NCBI GenBank assembly: GCA_016865855.1
Contig: VGNX01000012.1
Coordinates: 1 to 40,734 of the forward strand
Origin: Chloroflexota bacterium
Lineage (GTDB): Bacteria; Chloroflexota; Dehalococcoidia; GIF9; UBA5629
Direction: 5' to 3'
Length of the DNA: 40,734 nucleotides
Shown here: positions 32,532 through 40,664 of the stretch, in pieces
Layout: the number at the start of each line of letters is the position of its first letter
Numbering within the stretch: position 1 is the first letter of the stretch
Position numbers and translations under genes: made by a program
Notes under the pieces: model-generated
What the model saw: the letters and a program-made list of their open reading frames with translations, nothing else
What the model was told of the DNA's origin: nothing
Databases searched by the model: none

Positions 32532-33236
32532 TCAACCCCTGGCTCTGCAAGGATAGGTAACCGGAGGAGTAGAGGGGTTGCTTGGTGGTATCGGCTGAAT
32601 CGGCACAGCTACCATAAATGTGCCGGTAAGTTCACCGATTGTAACCGTATAAGTCCCGGGTAAATCTGCGCAAATTCCGAAGCTCAGAATAGAATCAGCC
32701 CCAGCAGCCACGGTCACTTTCTCCGTTTGGACAGTGCAGTCATCTACCTTCAATTCAGCGGTGTAGCTGCCCTGAGTGCCGCCGACATTGGCTATTTTAG
32801 CGGTGATGACCACCTTCTCCCCGCTGTCGACCTTGCTCGGGTTGACCTCAAGGTTGGAGAGACGGAAATCAGGAGGCAAGAGATTTTCGACCAGCAGGTT
32901 TGACTCTTTGCTTCCAACTGAAATTCTGTAGGTTCCGGCCTGGCTTCTGGTAAGCGTGAAGGTTATCAGTTCCGTTGCTCCGGGGGCGAGCGTAATGCTC
33001 TTTCTGTCATCCGCTACTCCGTTGACCATTAAAGGCACGTTGTACGTATCCATTTTGGCGTTGCTGTTTCTTATCTCAACCTCAACGATAGCTTTCTCAC
33101 CGGTTGTAACCTTTGGCGGCGTGATGTCCAGGGACAATACTTCAAAGGCAGGTGGTGTCTCTTGGCAGGCTTGCAGAAAACTCGGTATTGCTATAAAGAC
33201 CAGTAAGAAAATTATGCCTATGATTTTTTTATTCAC
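32532..33236 (-). CDS. Lipoprotein with two CARDB-type beta-sandwich domains
   Basis: This is an exported, lipid-anchored protein. The signal ends at Cys24 (FLQAC). Two CARDB-like (cell-adhesion-related) immunoglobulin-fold domains follow: one from about residue 32 (VLSLDITPPKVTTGEKAIVEVEI) and one from about residue 125 (LSNLEVNPSKVDSGEKVVITAKI), each ending GTYxxxxG-type. A Pro-rich tail closes the protein. Two cysteines occur in the second domain (DDCTVQ, FGICAD). It sits between arsR and arsM. Its job there is unknown; it may bind a ligand or scaffold the export apparatus. Confidence 0.85.
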   Translation of the reverse strand: MNKKIIGIIFLLVFIAIPSFLQACQETPPAFEVLSLDITPPKVTTGEKAIVEVEIRNSNAKMDTYNVPLMVNGVADDRKSITLAPGATELITFTLTRSQAGTYRISVGSKESNLLVENLLPPDFRLSNLEVNPSKVDSGEKVVITAKIANVGGTQGSYTAELKVDDCTVQTEKVTVAAGADSILSFGICADLPGTYTVTIGELTGTFMVAVPIQPIPPSNPSTPPVTYPCRARG

Positions 33237-33297
33237 GGTCGTTATCTCGTCTCGTTTATGCCATTATCCGACACATTCGGAATTTTATCCACAGAAG

Positions 33298-33627
33298 TCA
33301 AACGTTGACAGGCTGCTTGAAAAACTCAGCCAGCGAATCAAGCGTCTCGGGGTCAACCCAGCACTCGACGGTCTGTCCTCGCCTTTTCATTTTTATCAGG
33401 CCTGCTCTGTGAAGTTCTTTAATGTGGTGAGAAATTGTTGAAGGCGCCAGCCCCAGATTTTTGCCGACTGCCCCTACGCATTCGCGTATATCAGCGTCCG
33501 TCTTACAGGCTTCGCCTGGTGTGCAGCATGAAGCCAGGCGCATGAAGATGCTCAAGCGGTGTGGATTTGACAGCGCCTTGAATGTGCCAGCGAGTCGCTC
33601 GGCGTCGCCATTTCGAAAATTCGACAT
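33298..33627 (-). CDS. arsR: ArsR family arsenic-responsive repressor
   Basis: The 109-residue winged-helix repressor has the HTH at about 58-85 (LGLAPSTISHHIKELHRAGLI) and LSNPHRLSIF as the dimer helix. Candidate As(III) ligands are Cys34 and Cys35 (ASCC) with Cys41 and Cys50. It likely represses arsR itself, the lipoprotein gene and arsM. The transcript is probably leaderless: a -10 box lies seven bases before the ATG, and the predicted operator spans the start codon. Confidence 0.92.
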   Translation of the reverse strand: MSNFRNGDAERLAGTFKALSNPHRLSIFMRLASCCTPGEACKTDADIRECVGAVGKNLGLAPSTISHHIKELHRAGLIKMKRRGQTVECWVDPETLDSLAEFFKQPVNV

Positions 33628-33664
33628 GTTTCGAATTATAACCCAGCCTCCATCGTCTTGTCAA
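33619..33664 (-). promoter_or_regulatory. arsR promoter with overlapping operator
   Basis: On the minus strand: TTGACA (33664-33659), 18 bases, TATAAT (33640-33635), seven bases, then the arsR ATG (33627-33625). The inverted repeat ATTCGA-N6-TCGAAT (33636-33619) overlaps the -10 and encloses the ATG in its spacer. Binding there would block both polymerase and the 5' end. Confidence 0.8.
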
Positions 33665-33699
33665 GAGGTGTTTAGCTGCTTGTGGTTTATCATGGCTTT

Positions 33700-34779
33700 C
33701 TATTCGCCTCTGGTTTCAGGCGTCGCTCGGAAGATTTTGCGTTTGAAGTACAGGGCTACATTCACCAGGATGATGAGCACTGGCACCTCTATCAGTGGGC
33801 CGATAACTGTGGCGAATGCCTGTGCCGAGCCGATACCGAATACTGCTACTGCTATGGCTATAGCCAGTTCAAAGTCGTTGCTGGCTGCGGTGAAGGATAC
33901 TGCCGTTGTCTTCTGGTAGCCGGAATTGATTTTGTATGCCACGAAGAAAGTTACGAACCACATGATAAAAAAGTAGAGGACAAGTGGTATAGCTATTCTA
34001 AAGACGTGGTATGGAAGGTGAATGATGTCTCCACCCTTCAGTGAGAACATCACTACGATGGTGAATAGCAGTGCTGCCGGTGTAACCGGGCTTATCCTGG
34101 GGACAAACTTGTTTTCAAACCATGTCTCGCCTTTGCCCTTTAGTAGACTGTACCTGGTAATGATGCCGGCTGTGAAGGGTATGCCGAGATAGATGAGTAC
34201 TGCCTTTGCCGCATCCGCAATGGAAACATCTATATCGATACCCTCGACAAGACCTAGTCGGGGCAACATTAAGGTTATGAAGATATAGATGTAAACGGCG
34301 TAAAATAAAATCTGGAAGATGGCGTTCAGGGCAACCAAGCCTACTGCAAGCTCTCTGTCTCCACCTGCCAGTTCGTTCCATACTATCACCATGGCTATGC
34401 ACCGTGCCAGGCCGACGAGTATGACGCCGATCATGTATTCCGGGTAACTTTGCAGGAAGATTATTGCCAGGATGAACATGACAATCGGGCCGATGACCCA
34501 GTTCTGCGTCAGCGAGAGGGCTACGAGCCTCAGGTGGCGGAATGCCTTGCCTATGTGTTCATAGTTTACCTTGGTGAGTGGTGGGTACATCATAAGGATC
34601 AGGCCGATGGCTATAGGAATCGATGTAGCTCCCACCTGGAATGAAGCGATGAGATGGGGTACCTGTGGCACGATATAGCCCAGACCTACACCAAAAGCCA
34701 TGGCCAGAAAGATCCACAGCGTCAGAAAACGATCAAAGAAAGAAAGTCTGGCGAAGGTAGTCTCAGATTGGTTTTCCAT
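33700..34779 (-). CDS. acr3: Arsenite efflux permease Acr3
   Basis: It exports arsenite, and perhaps antimonite, driven by the proton gradient. The 359-residue, ten-helix membrane protein carries the conserved cysteine Cys127 in [13 protein letters not shown] and the conserved [17 protein letters not shown] segment near residues 302-318. The SD AAGGAG, ten bases before the ATG, lies next to the stop of the mtrA-like gene 13 bases upstream. Those two are surely co-transcribed. arsR follows with its own promoter. Confidence 0.95.
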   Translation of the reverse strand: MENQSETTFARLSFFDRFLTLWIFLAMAFGVGLGYIVPQVPHLIASFQVGATSIPIAIGLILMMYPPLTKVNYEHIGKAFRHLRLVALSLTQNWVIGPIVMFILAIIFLQSYPEYMIGVILVGLARCIAMVIVWNELAGGDRELAVGLVALNAIFQILFYAVYIYIFITLMLPRLGLVEGIDIDVSIADAAKAVLIYLGIPFTAGIITRYSLLKGKGETWFENKFVPRISPVTPAALLFTIVVMFSLKGGDIIHLPYHVFRIAIPLVLYFFIMWFVTFFVAYKINSGYQKTTAVSFTAASNDFELAIAIAVAVFGIGSAQAFATVIGPLIEVPVLIILVNVALYFKRKIFRATPETRGE

Positions 34780-34792
34780 AGTTTTTGTCTCC

Positions 34793-35629
34793 TTACTCCA
34801 GTAGTTTAGCTAAAGCCCGGCGGTTCTCAGCGAATTCGGGCTGGTCCAGGAAGGGACAGTCCTCAAGGCGGCACTTGCCTTTTGCCAGGTCAATAGCAAA
34901 GGCAAGGCAGGTCTTTTTGTCGCATTTCTGGCAGTCCGTTTTTGGTAGAAGTTTATGCAACACCAGCCCCATGCTCATTTTCGATTTGCCCGGTTCGACT
35001 GCTTGCTGCGTCTGGTTTAATTTAGCCACAATTTTGTGGACTATAGCCGGTTCAGGATAAGCTCCCATGTCGTAAAGCGTGTAGCCCATGAATATTGCGG
35101 GAGACTCCTGGTAGCAGCTCCGAACTGCCTCTTCTATCACGTTCGGGTTTAATCCGGGGACTTTGATGTCTCTTTCTCCCGGTTTGCACAGCAGGTTGAT
35201 TATGCTGACGATTTGCTGGTTAAATCTGTCTATTAGCTCCGTGGGGATGTTGTAAAGGTATGGGGTAAGTGCCCTTGAGCCGATAATGCGCTTCGTGTCA
35301 TCAACGCCATTTTGTTTGAGTGCCAGGAGCGCTTCGCCAGGCAAATGGCCGGATGATTCCCGTCCACAGAGCACGATGTAGCGGATATTCGAGTTGGCTA
35401 CTATGTTGCAGATTATCTTCTCGATTCCGATATTCTCGGTTTGAAGCATCCCGGAAAGGGCAGCACCGGAGTCTGTGCCGACCATAACCAGTTCGTTCAG
35501 TTCGGGCGGTATAGCGAAATCGAAGGTATCCAGAATGACGCAGACAGCGACAGGAGAATAGTCGTTACCTCTGACATAACGGCCTTCCTCTGGAGGATAA
35601 CCATCTGGCGGCTTAACTTTTAACATCAT
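34793..35629 (-). CDS. MtrA-like corrinoid domain fused to a four-cysteine Fe-S domain
   Basis: Residues 1-190 resemble subunit A of methyl-tetrahydromethanopterin S-methyltransferase: [27 protein letters not shown] (about 84-110) includes the GHxxGxAL region, whose His (here His95) ligates cobalamin in MtrA. Residues 226-262 form an Fe-S domain like that of the corrinoid Fe-S protein: [17 protein letters not shown] and LEDCPF, with Cys233, Cys236, Cys241 and Cys258. Methanogen MtrA has a C-terminal membrane helix instead. The protein may accept or donate methyl groups through B12, with Fe-S reduction. It is translationally close to acr3, so a link to methylated arsenic is possible. The second Met (35626) may be the real start. 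Confidence 0.8.
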   Translation of the reverse strand: MMLKVKPPDGYPPEEGRYVRGNDYSPVAVCVILDTFDFAIPPELNELVMVGTDSGAALSGMLQTENIGIEKIICNIVANSNIRYIVLCGRESSGHLPGEALLALKQNGVDDTKRIIGSRALTPYLYNIPTELIDRFNQQIVSIINLLCKPGERDIKVPGLNPNVIEEAVRSCYQESPAIFMGYTLYDMGAYPEPAIVHKIVAKLNQTQQAVEPGKSKMSMGLVLHKLLPKTDCQKCDKKTCLAFAIDLAKGKCRLEDCPFLDQPEFAENRRALAKLLE

Positions 35630-35667
35630 TTAACCCTGATCGAGCTGTTAGGCTAAATTATAGATTC

Positions 35668-35886
35668 TTAAGCATCTTTGCTACCCTTGCCTTCTTTGCT
35701 GAAGCGCAGGATGCCGGCATCTGGAAAATAGGTACAACCTTCAATAATGCTATTAAGATAGGGCAATACCTCACTGATGTCATCCGAAAGCTCAGCAATG
35801 GCGTTAACTGTTTGCACTGAGAAATCGCAGGGCGGGAACTCAATTTTTAATGTATATGATTTAAGCAACATTGTCTCGTCCCACAT
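35668..35886 (-). pseudogene. Truncated Fe-S accessory protein, N-terminal part only
   Basis: The 72 residues contain MLLKSYTLKIEFPPCDFS, then VNAIAELSDDISEVLPYLNSIIEG and YFPDAGILRFSKEGKG. As I recall, this matches the start of small (about 140-residue) proteins that end in the same four-cysteine Fe-S motif as the neighbouring MtrA fusion. Here the protein stops at KGSKDA, so the Fe-S part is gone. The ATG abuts the stop of the upstream stress-protein gene (TAGATG); a second ATG at 35871 starts MLLKSY. It may still be translated. Confidence 0.55.
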
Positions 35887-36303
35887 CTAGCGCATTATCA
35901 GCACGGGCACCTTCGCCCGCTTGACAACCTCAGTAGTTGTTCTTCCAAGCAGAAGCCCTTTAACACTTCCACTTCCAGTACCCATCACAATTAAAGAGAT
36001 ATTCTCTTCGTCTGCAGCTTTCAATATTGTGTGGGTAGAAGTGCCAACCTCTATCCTCATCTTTCCTTTTACGCTACCTTTTTCAATCTCTTTAAGAACC
36101 ACCTCCAGTCCTGCCCTTTCTCTGTCAAACTGGTCTAGGCGGCATTCCTCCAGGTTCCGTCCTGTCCATCCACAGCCATCCAGTGAAATGACACCCAGCA
36201 CAACCACCTCCTGTGTTCCAGCCCTCTTGAACTCTTCTAAGTGTGCCAGAGACACCTGTGCTCCTTCAAAACAGTCCATTACACACAATATTCTCTCGAA
36301 CAT
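35887..36303 (-). CDS. Universal stress protein (UspA family)
   Basis: The 138-residue single-domain protein has the USP alpha/beta fold and the nucleotide-binding motif GTGSGSVKGLLLGRTT (G-2x-G-9x-G-S/T type) near residues 107-122. It opens with ILCVMD, whose aspartate is conserved. The start is ATG 36303, six bases after GGAGG; the frame extends five codons more. It is cytoplasmic and probably ATP-binding. It precedes the truncated Fe-S gene with no gap. The 190 bases upstream, to 36493, hold nothing I can identify. Confidence 0.9.
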   Translation of the reverse strand: MFERILCVMDCFEGAQVSLAHLEEFKRAGTQEVVVLGVISLDGCGWTGRNLEECRLDQFDRERAGLEVVLKEIEKGSVKGKMRIEVGTSTHTILKAADEENISLIVMGTGSGSVKGLLLGRTTTEVVKRAKVPVLIMR

Positions 36304-36493
36304 TTCATTCCTCCACACAAATTTTTAGCCTTCGTTTCCAACTCCTTTAATTCTAACCCTCTACAAACTGAGGGCTCAGATGGCTTGACCTCAAAGCATG
36401 CCACAAAGCCTGACCTTCGCAGGATTTCTCAGGCCATTTCTTTATACAGGGCTTTCTTAGCATTTGAATGTCTATCATGTCTCACAATCAGCT

Positions 36494-37216
36494 TCACTTG
36501 CAACAACTAACATCAAAGGCTATCTTAGCCGTAGACGAACCCCCGCGCCCATCGTTGACTTCTACCGTAACGAAGTGGCGAACAGGGTTGGTGGGAGCAA
36601 TCCATACAATCTTTTTCCCCTCTTCGTCTGTTATCTTGCCATCGGTGGCTGTCCACGTATATGATAAGTCATCACCATCGGAGTCTTCTGCAATACAGGT
36701 AATGACCGCCGGCGTAAGCGTTCGAAGAGATATAATTGGGCGGTCTAACTGCTCTACCGACGGGTCGATTTCTATTGGTCCTACCGGCCTGGCTATGTTA
36801 ACGACAAGACTGGTGATGATTGGTGGCTGGTTAGGTTTGTCTGTTACTGATATGGTAACAGACTGTGTAGCTGTCCCACCCTGATTATCATTCACTAATA
36901 CAGCAATAGTGTACTCTCCGGGAGTTTCGGGGGCTGTCCAGTTGATTATCCGCCCTTGCCCCTTAATCGTTCCACCACTAGCTGACCAAGAGTAAGTAAG
37001 CTCATCACTATCAGTGTCTTCGGCTTCACATACGATTTCGCTTGTTGATAATACGCTAATCTTATTCTGTGCTGTCATAGTCTTGATGATGGGTGGGTGG
37101 TTTTGTGGTTCTGCTACTGGTGGTTCCACGGGTACCTGTGGTGTAGGGGTAAAAATAGCACAACTGGTACCTAAGAGTAGCGCAGCCGTGGTTATAATGA
37201 CCCAGTGACGTATCAT
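36494..37216 (-). CDS. Lipoprotein with two PKD/Ig-like domains (surface protein B)
   Basis: This is an exported lipoprotein: signal to Cys19 (LLGTSC), a Pro-rich linker, then two PKD-type beta-sandwich domains. Each has the D-x-D-G/S-DxLxYxWxAxxG pattern: EDTDSDELTYSWSASGG and EDSDGDDLSYTWTATDG, and ends VxVNDxxGGxxT. The C-terminus is DVSCCK, with a vicinal Cys pair. It is a paralogue of the lipoprotein at 39865-40569. The start chosen is ATG 37216, eight bases after GGAGG; the frame extends 17 codons further upstream. Confidence 0.82.
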   Translation of the reverse strand: MIRHWVIITTAALLLGTSCAIFTPTPQVPVEPPVAEPQNHPPIIKTMTAQNKISVLSTSEIVCEAEDTDSDELTYSWSASGGTIKGQGRIINWTAPETPGEYTIAVLVNDNQGGTATQSVTISVTDKPNQPPIITSLVVNIARPVGPIEIDPSVEQLDRPIISLRTLTPAVITCIAEDSDGDDLSYTWTATDGKITDEEGKKIVWIAPTNPVRHFVTVEVNDGRGGSSTAKIAFDVSCCK

Positions 37217-37302
37217 ATCTTTCGCCTCCAAATTTTTATAGGCATCACGAAGAATCTCAATTATCAAGACCTCCTAGATGAGCACCTTCTTGTCTGCCGT
37301 TT

Positions 37303-38526
37303 TCAATAGTAATATCCCTTTCGGCGACGCAACCAAGCCCGAATGAGCAGAACAAAGATACGGATAACTACCAAGCCAGCGATAATAAAGCCCAATATGT
37401 AGAAGAACTTAATTTTCTTCAACAGCTCGGTGAACTCATGCATAAAGTTGGAGAATTCTGCTACCACAAACTCATAGGGGACATATGACCACTCGCTTTC
37501 GTTGCCGGCTCCATCAACTGCCTTCACCCGCCAGTAGTAGGTGCCGGGTGCGATATCTAGAGCGCAGTTGGTATCAGTCAATCCTGTCCTTTTTATGATT
37601 AGCCCAGTCGGAATAAAATCGTAGTTGTCAGCCACCTCTAGCGTGTAGGTAATGCCACTGGGGTCATTGGCGCCGCTCCATTTGAATGACACGGTTTGGG
37701 TGCCAACTAAGCCAAACCTGTGCCCCATAGGGGTAATCGGCCCTGGTCTCGGTGGAGACGTAGTGTCTGCCAACGGTTGGGGGCTATCATGCTCAGTAGC
37801 ATTAGCCTGTGTGCCAGTCTCCTTGGCAGGGACATCTGGGATGTCATTTGTTACGTTTGCAGTCGGCAAGACTTCCAATTTAGTACTGGCAGAAGTCATT
37901 GGGTATTCGGTAGTAACAACGAGTTCATGTTCGCCGCTACTAGCAGCAGGAATGGTAAACTCGGTAGTGAAACTGCCAACGGCGTTAGTGATTATGGTCA
38001 AATTGGTTGACTTACCATCAAAGGTGAGCCTGCCGCCGGTTTCAGCAGGAAAGCCCTGTCCGTTAACAGTAACGGTAGCATTAGGACGACTTGAAGCAGG
38101 AGTGACTTTCAGTCCTGGCTTTACAAAGAACTGGAAGGTGACGACTCTTCTAAGTTGCCTGAACTGTATATAGTGCACACCGTATTCAGCCTCAGGTATG
38201 GTAAAGCTAGTCGCCACCGCTGTACTACCCTCGGATACATGACCCCGAGCCAGCACGGTGGTTCTACCTTGTTCGAAGGCCGCCGTTGGACTCCAGCAGA
38301 CCTCATAGTCTCCTTCTGAAAAGGTCTCCCCTGCAATGGATAAGACCACCATGGTTCCAACCTTGCCCGAGTCCGGCGTCAAAGTCACACCAGCACCACA
38401 GCTGCCGCCAACACAACCGGCATTTGCGACTGAAGATGGCATCAGAGATGAAGCCAGAAGTGTAAATAGAGCCGCATAATATATCAGCTTTATTTCTCGT
38501 TTATAGAACATTCTCGTTACATACAT
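37303..38526 (-). CDS. Membrane-anchored surface protein with Ig-like/IPT domains (surface protein A2)
   Basis: The 407-residue exported protein has a signal peptide (about residues 12-36, ending VANAG). CVGGSCGAGVTLTP follows. Two IPT/Ig-like modules follow, each beginning with TPxSxxxGxxVxxxG..F-type sequence (about 48-130 and 140-220). A Thr/Pro linker (220-265) leads to a fibronectin-like domain ending GTYYWRVKAVDGAGNESEWS. Near the C-terminus comes a membrane helix (about 374-396) and the basic tail LRRRKGYYY, so the protein is displayed outside. It is a paralogue of the gene at 38547-39848. Confidence 0.82.
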   Translation of the reverse strand: MYVTRMFYKREIKLIYYAALFTLLASSLMPSSVANAGCVGGSCGAGVTLTPDSGKVGTMVVLSIAGETFSEGDYEVCWSPTAAFEQGRTTVLARGHVSEGSTAVATSFTIPEAEYGVHYIQFRQLRRVVTFQFFVKPGLKVTPASSRPNATVTVNGQGFPAETGGRLTFDGKSTNLTIITNAVGSFTTEFTIPAASSGEHELVVTTEYPMTSASTKLEVLPTANVTNDIPDVPAKETGTQANATEHDSPQPLADTTSPPRPGPITPMGHRFGLVGTQTVSFKWSGANDPSGITYTLEVADNYDFIPTGLIIKRTGLTDTNCALDIAPGTYYWRVKAVDGAGNESEWSYVPYEFVVAEFSNFMHEFTELLKKIKFFYILGFIIAGLVVIRIFVLLIRAWLRRRKGYYY

Positions 38527-38546
38527 GGGCGAATAAGATACTTATT

Positions 38547-39848
38547 TTAAAAATACTCTCTCAGGCGGCGAAGGAAGGCACGGACAAGCAGGATGAAAAA
38601 GAAGAGGAAAAGCAGACCGCCAATAACCAGGAACCATGTTGAGAAAAAGCCGACCTTGAATGGGTAAGGAGAAATTGCCCACTCACCTTCGTTGCCGGCG
38701 CCGTCAACAGCTTTAACGCGCCAGTAATAGTTGCCAGGTTCAACCTTGGCACTGCACGTTGTCTCGGTCAAACCTGTCTTTCTCATACCTGGTTTCAATG
38801 GGAAGAAATTGAGATTTTCGGATACTTCCAGAATGTAAGCGATGCCACTTGGGTCATCAACCTTAGTCCAGCTAAAGGTAACAAGCTGCGAGCCGAGCCA
38901 ACCGAATCTCTGCCCTTGGGGTAAAATTGGGGCTGGTGCCGGCGGCGCATCACTTTCCAAGGCTAGACTGTATGTGGCTTTATTGCCAGATTTATCGGTG
39001 ACAATAACCTTGTGGTTGGCTTTGGAGCTTTTTGGCACATTGAAAGTATAGGTACAATTGCCGGTTTCATCAGTTTTTGGTGAACCATCTTCTATAGTAA
39101 TGTCATCAAATTGAATAGAGACCACGCTGCTGGCAGCAAAGCCACTGCCGGTCAAGGTGACCTTTTGGCCGACCTCAGGCGATTTGGGCTCTAGGCTGAT
39201 GGCGGGTTTAATCTCGAGGCTGGCTACGGTATATTCGCTGAGCATTTTATCAGCAGTCGCCTTGAACTCGTGTTTGCCAGCAACGGTCTCAGGAACGGTG
39301 AATTTGCTAGTGAAGCTGCCCAGGTTATTTGTGGTAACCGGAGTGCCTGTGGCTTTATCATCAAAGCTCAAGTTAACATCACCGTTAGTGGGAAAACCAG
39401 TACCCTTGATGATGACTTCGTCGCCAGGTGAACTTGATGGTGGAGTCACCTTGATACCCGGCAAGACGCTAAAAATGAAATTATAGGGGTCTTCTTGAGG
39501 TCGCCAGCCACGCCTAAACTGAACGTAGTTGGTTCCGTAGGCTGCTTCGGGAATCGTAAAAATGGCTGTTGCTTGCGCGCTACCTTTAGGCAGGTTGCCC
39601 TCGGCTATTAACGTGCAAGTAGCCGGATCGGAAATCGGAGATTTGCTCCATAGAACCTGGTAAGGCCCATCCAGTGGAAAGCCGCCACTTGTAATAGCCA
39701 GCACTACTGTGGTGCCCACCTTACCTGTTTCAGGTGTCAAACTGACACCGTCGCAATTGGCGCCTACTCAGCCAGCTTCCACGCTTGCAGGCGACGCAAA
39801 TGCTAATGCCAGTAAAATAAGCAGGATGAAAATATATTCGCCTCTCAT
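38547..39848 (-). CDS. Surface protein paralogue A1, with an in-frame UGA after the signal peptide
   Basis: From ATG 39848 the frame reads MRGEYIFILLILLALAFA, SPASVEAG, then UGA (39770-39768), then VGANCDGVSLTPETGKVGT and the whole Ig-like/IPT domains. A fibronectin-like module (GNYYWRVKAVDGAGNEGEWA), a C-terminal membrane helix and the basic tail LRRLREYF complete it. The paralogue at 37303 has Cys at the UGA position (AGCVGGSC). Without read-through, translation would have to start at TTG 39740 and the signal would be lost. A 7-bp stem GGTGTCA/TGACACC lies 18 bases after the UGA. It may be a selenocysteine site, a nonsense mutation or a sequence error. Confidence 0.7.
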
Positions 39849-39864
39849 ATCACTCTCAATTTCG

Positions 39865-40569
39865 CTAATGGCAACAATCTATATTTATCGCCAGATACCC
39901 TTCCGCCTTATTGCCTTCTTCATCGGTCACTATGACGGTTATAAGTGCATTTCCATACTGTCCCATAGTCTGCCAGGTGATAATAGGGCCATTGCCGCTG
40001 ACTTTACCCATGCTTGCAAACCATGTGTAGCGAAGCTCACCGCCTTTTGGATCCGAAGCGTCGCATCTAATCTCATAACTTTTCCAGCGAGATGCTTCGA
40101 TGCCGTTTTTGCAGCCAATGCATGTCACTCTGCTAATCAGAGGATGACGTGGAGGCTCATTGGTCACCAGAATAATTATCGAACCGGTAGCTGTACCGCC
40201 TCTACCATCTTTAACCTCCACCGTAATGGTGTAATCTCCAGTGCCATCAGGAGCTATCCAGAGAATGTCCTCTGCCTCTCCTTTTATCTGTATCTCACCT
40301 CCTGTGGATGACCACTTATAACTCAGCCTGTCCCCGTCGTCATCTGTAGCCACGCACCTGACTGTAATGCCGCTTGATGGTGTCACTTGCTTCTGAACTG
40401 TTAGATTATGAGCGGTCATGTAATGGATGACTGGCGGGCTATTTTGCTGCTCAGTAAGCTGCGATGGAGCTGCAGGCACAGAGCAAGCACCACTGATAAT
40501 CGTTAGAGTTACCAGGAAAAGCAAAACGGTTTGCGGCTTCAGTTTGCAAAGCATTCTAATAAAATTCAC
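39865..40569 (-). CDS. Lipoprotein with two PKD/Ig-like domains (surface protein B1)
   Basis: The lipoprotein signal ends at Cys29 (ISGAC). Two PKD-type domains follow: the first with TDDDGDRLSYKWSSTGGE (about 74-91) and VEVKDGRGGTATG, the second with SDPKGGELRYTWFASMG. It ends NIDCCH, like the DVSCCK end of its paralogue at 36494. A CxxC pair (CIGCKNG) sits between the domains. The start is GTG 40569, eight bases after AGGAGT. It lies 16 bases before surface protein A1 and is surely co-transcribed with it. Confidence 0.85.
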   Translation of the reverse strand: MNFIRMLCKLKPQTVLLFLVTLTIISGACSVPAAPSQLTEQQNSPPVIHYMTAHNLTVQKQVTPSSGITVRCVATDDDGDRLSYKWSSTGGEIQIKGEAEDILWIAPDGTGDYTITVEVKDGRGGTATGSIIILVTNEPPRHPLISRVTCIGCKNGIEASRWKSYEIRCDASDPKGGELRYTWFASMGKVSGNGPIITWQTMGQYGNALITVIVTDEEGNKAEGYLAINIDCCH

Positions 40570-40654
40570 TTCCGTTACTCCTGTTATCTAGCCACGGATT
40601 TAAATAACGGCCTTCTTCCGGAGGATAACCATCTGCAGGCTTGACTTTAAGCAT
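40556..40654 (-). pseudogene. Relic 5' end of a second mtrA-like gene
   Basis: The first 17 codons read [17 protein letters not shown], matching the start of the MtrA-like protein at 35629 ([17 protein letters not shown]) with one change. The frame then continues as LNPWLDNR and stops at 40556. The DNA match is about 85 percent, with most differences silent, so this is an old paralogue that was truncated, not a fresh copy. An AGGTAG lies four bases before the ATG. It overlaps the GTG start of the next lipoprotein gene. Confidence 0.6.
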
Positions 40655-40664
40655 TAGACTACCT

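Noticed and set aside
39709-40311. 200-codon plus-strand frame opposite the PKD lipoprotein
   Set aside because: The minus strand has a lipobox, PKD motifs and an SD; the plus frame is unsupported.
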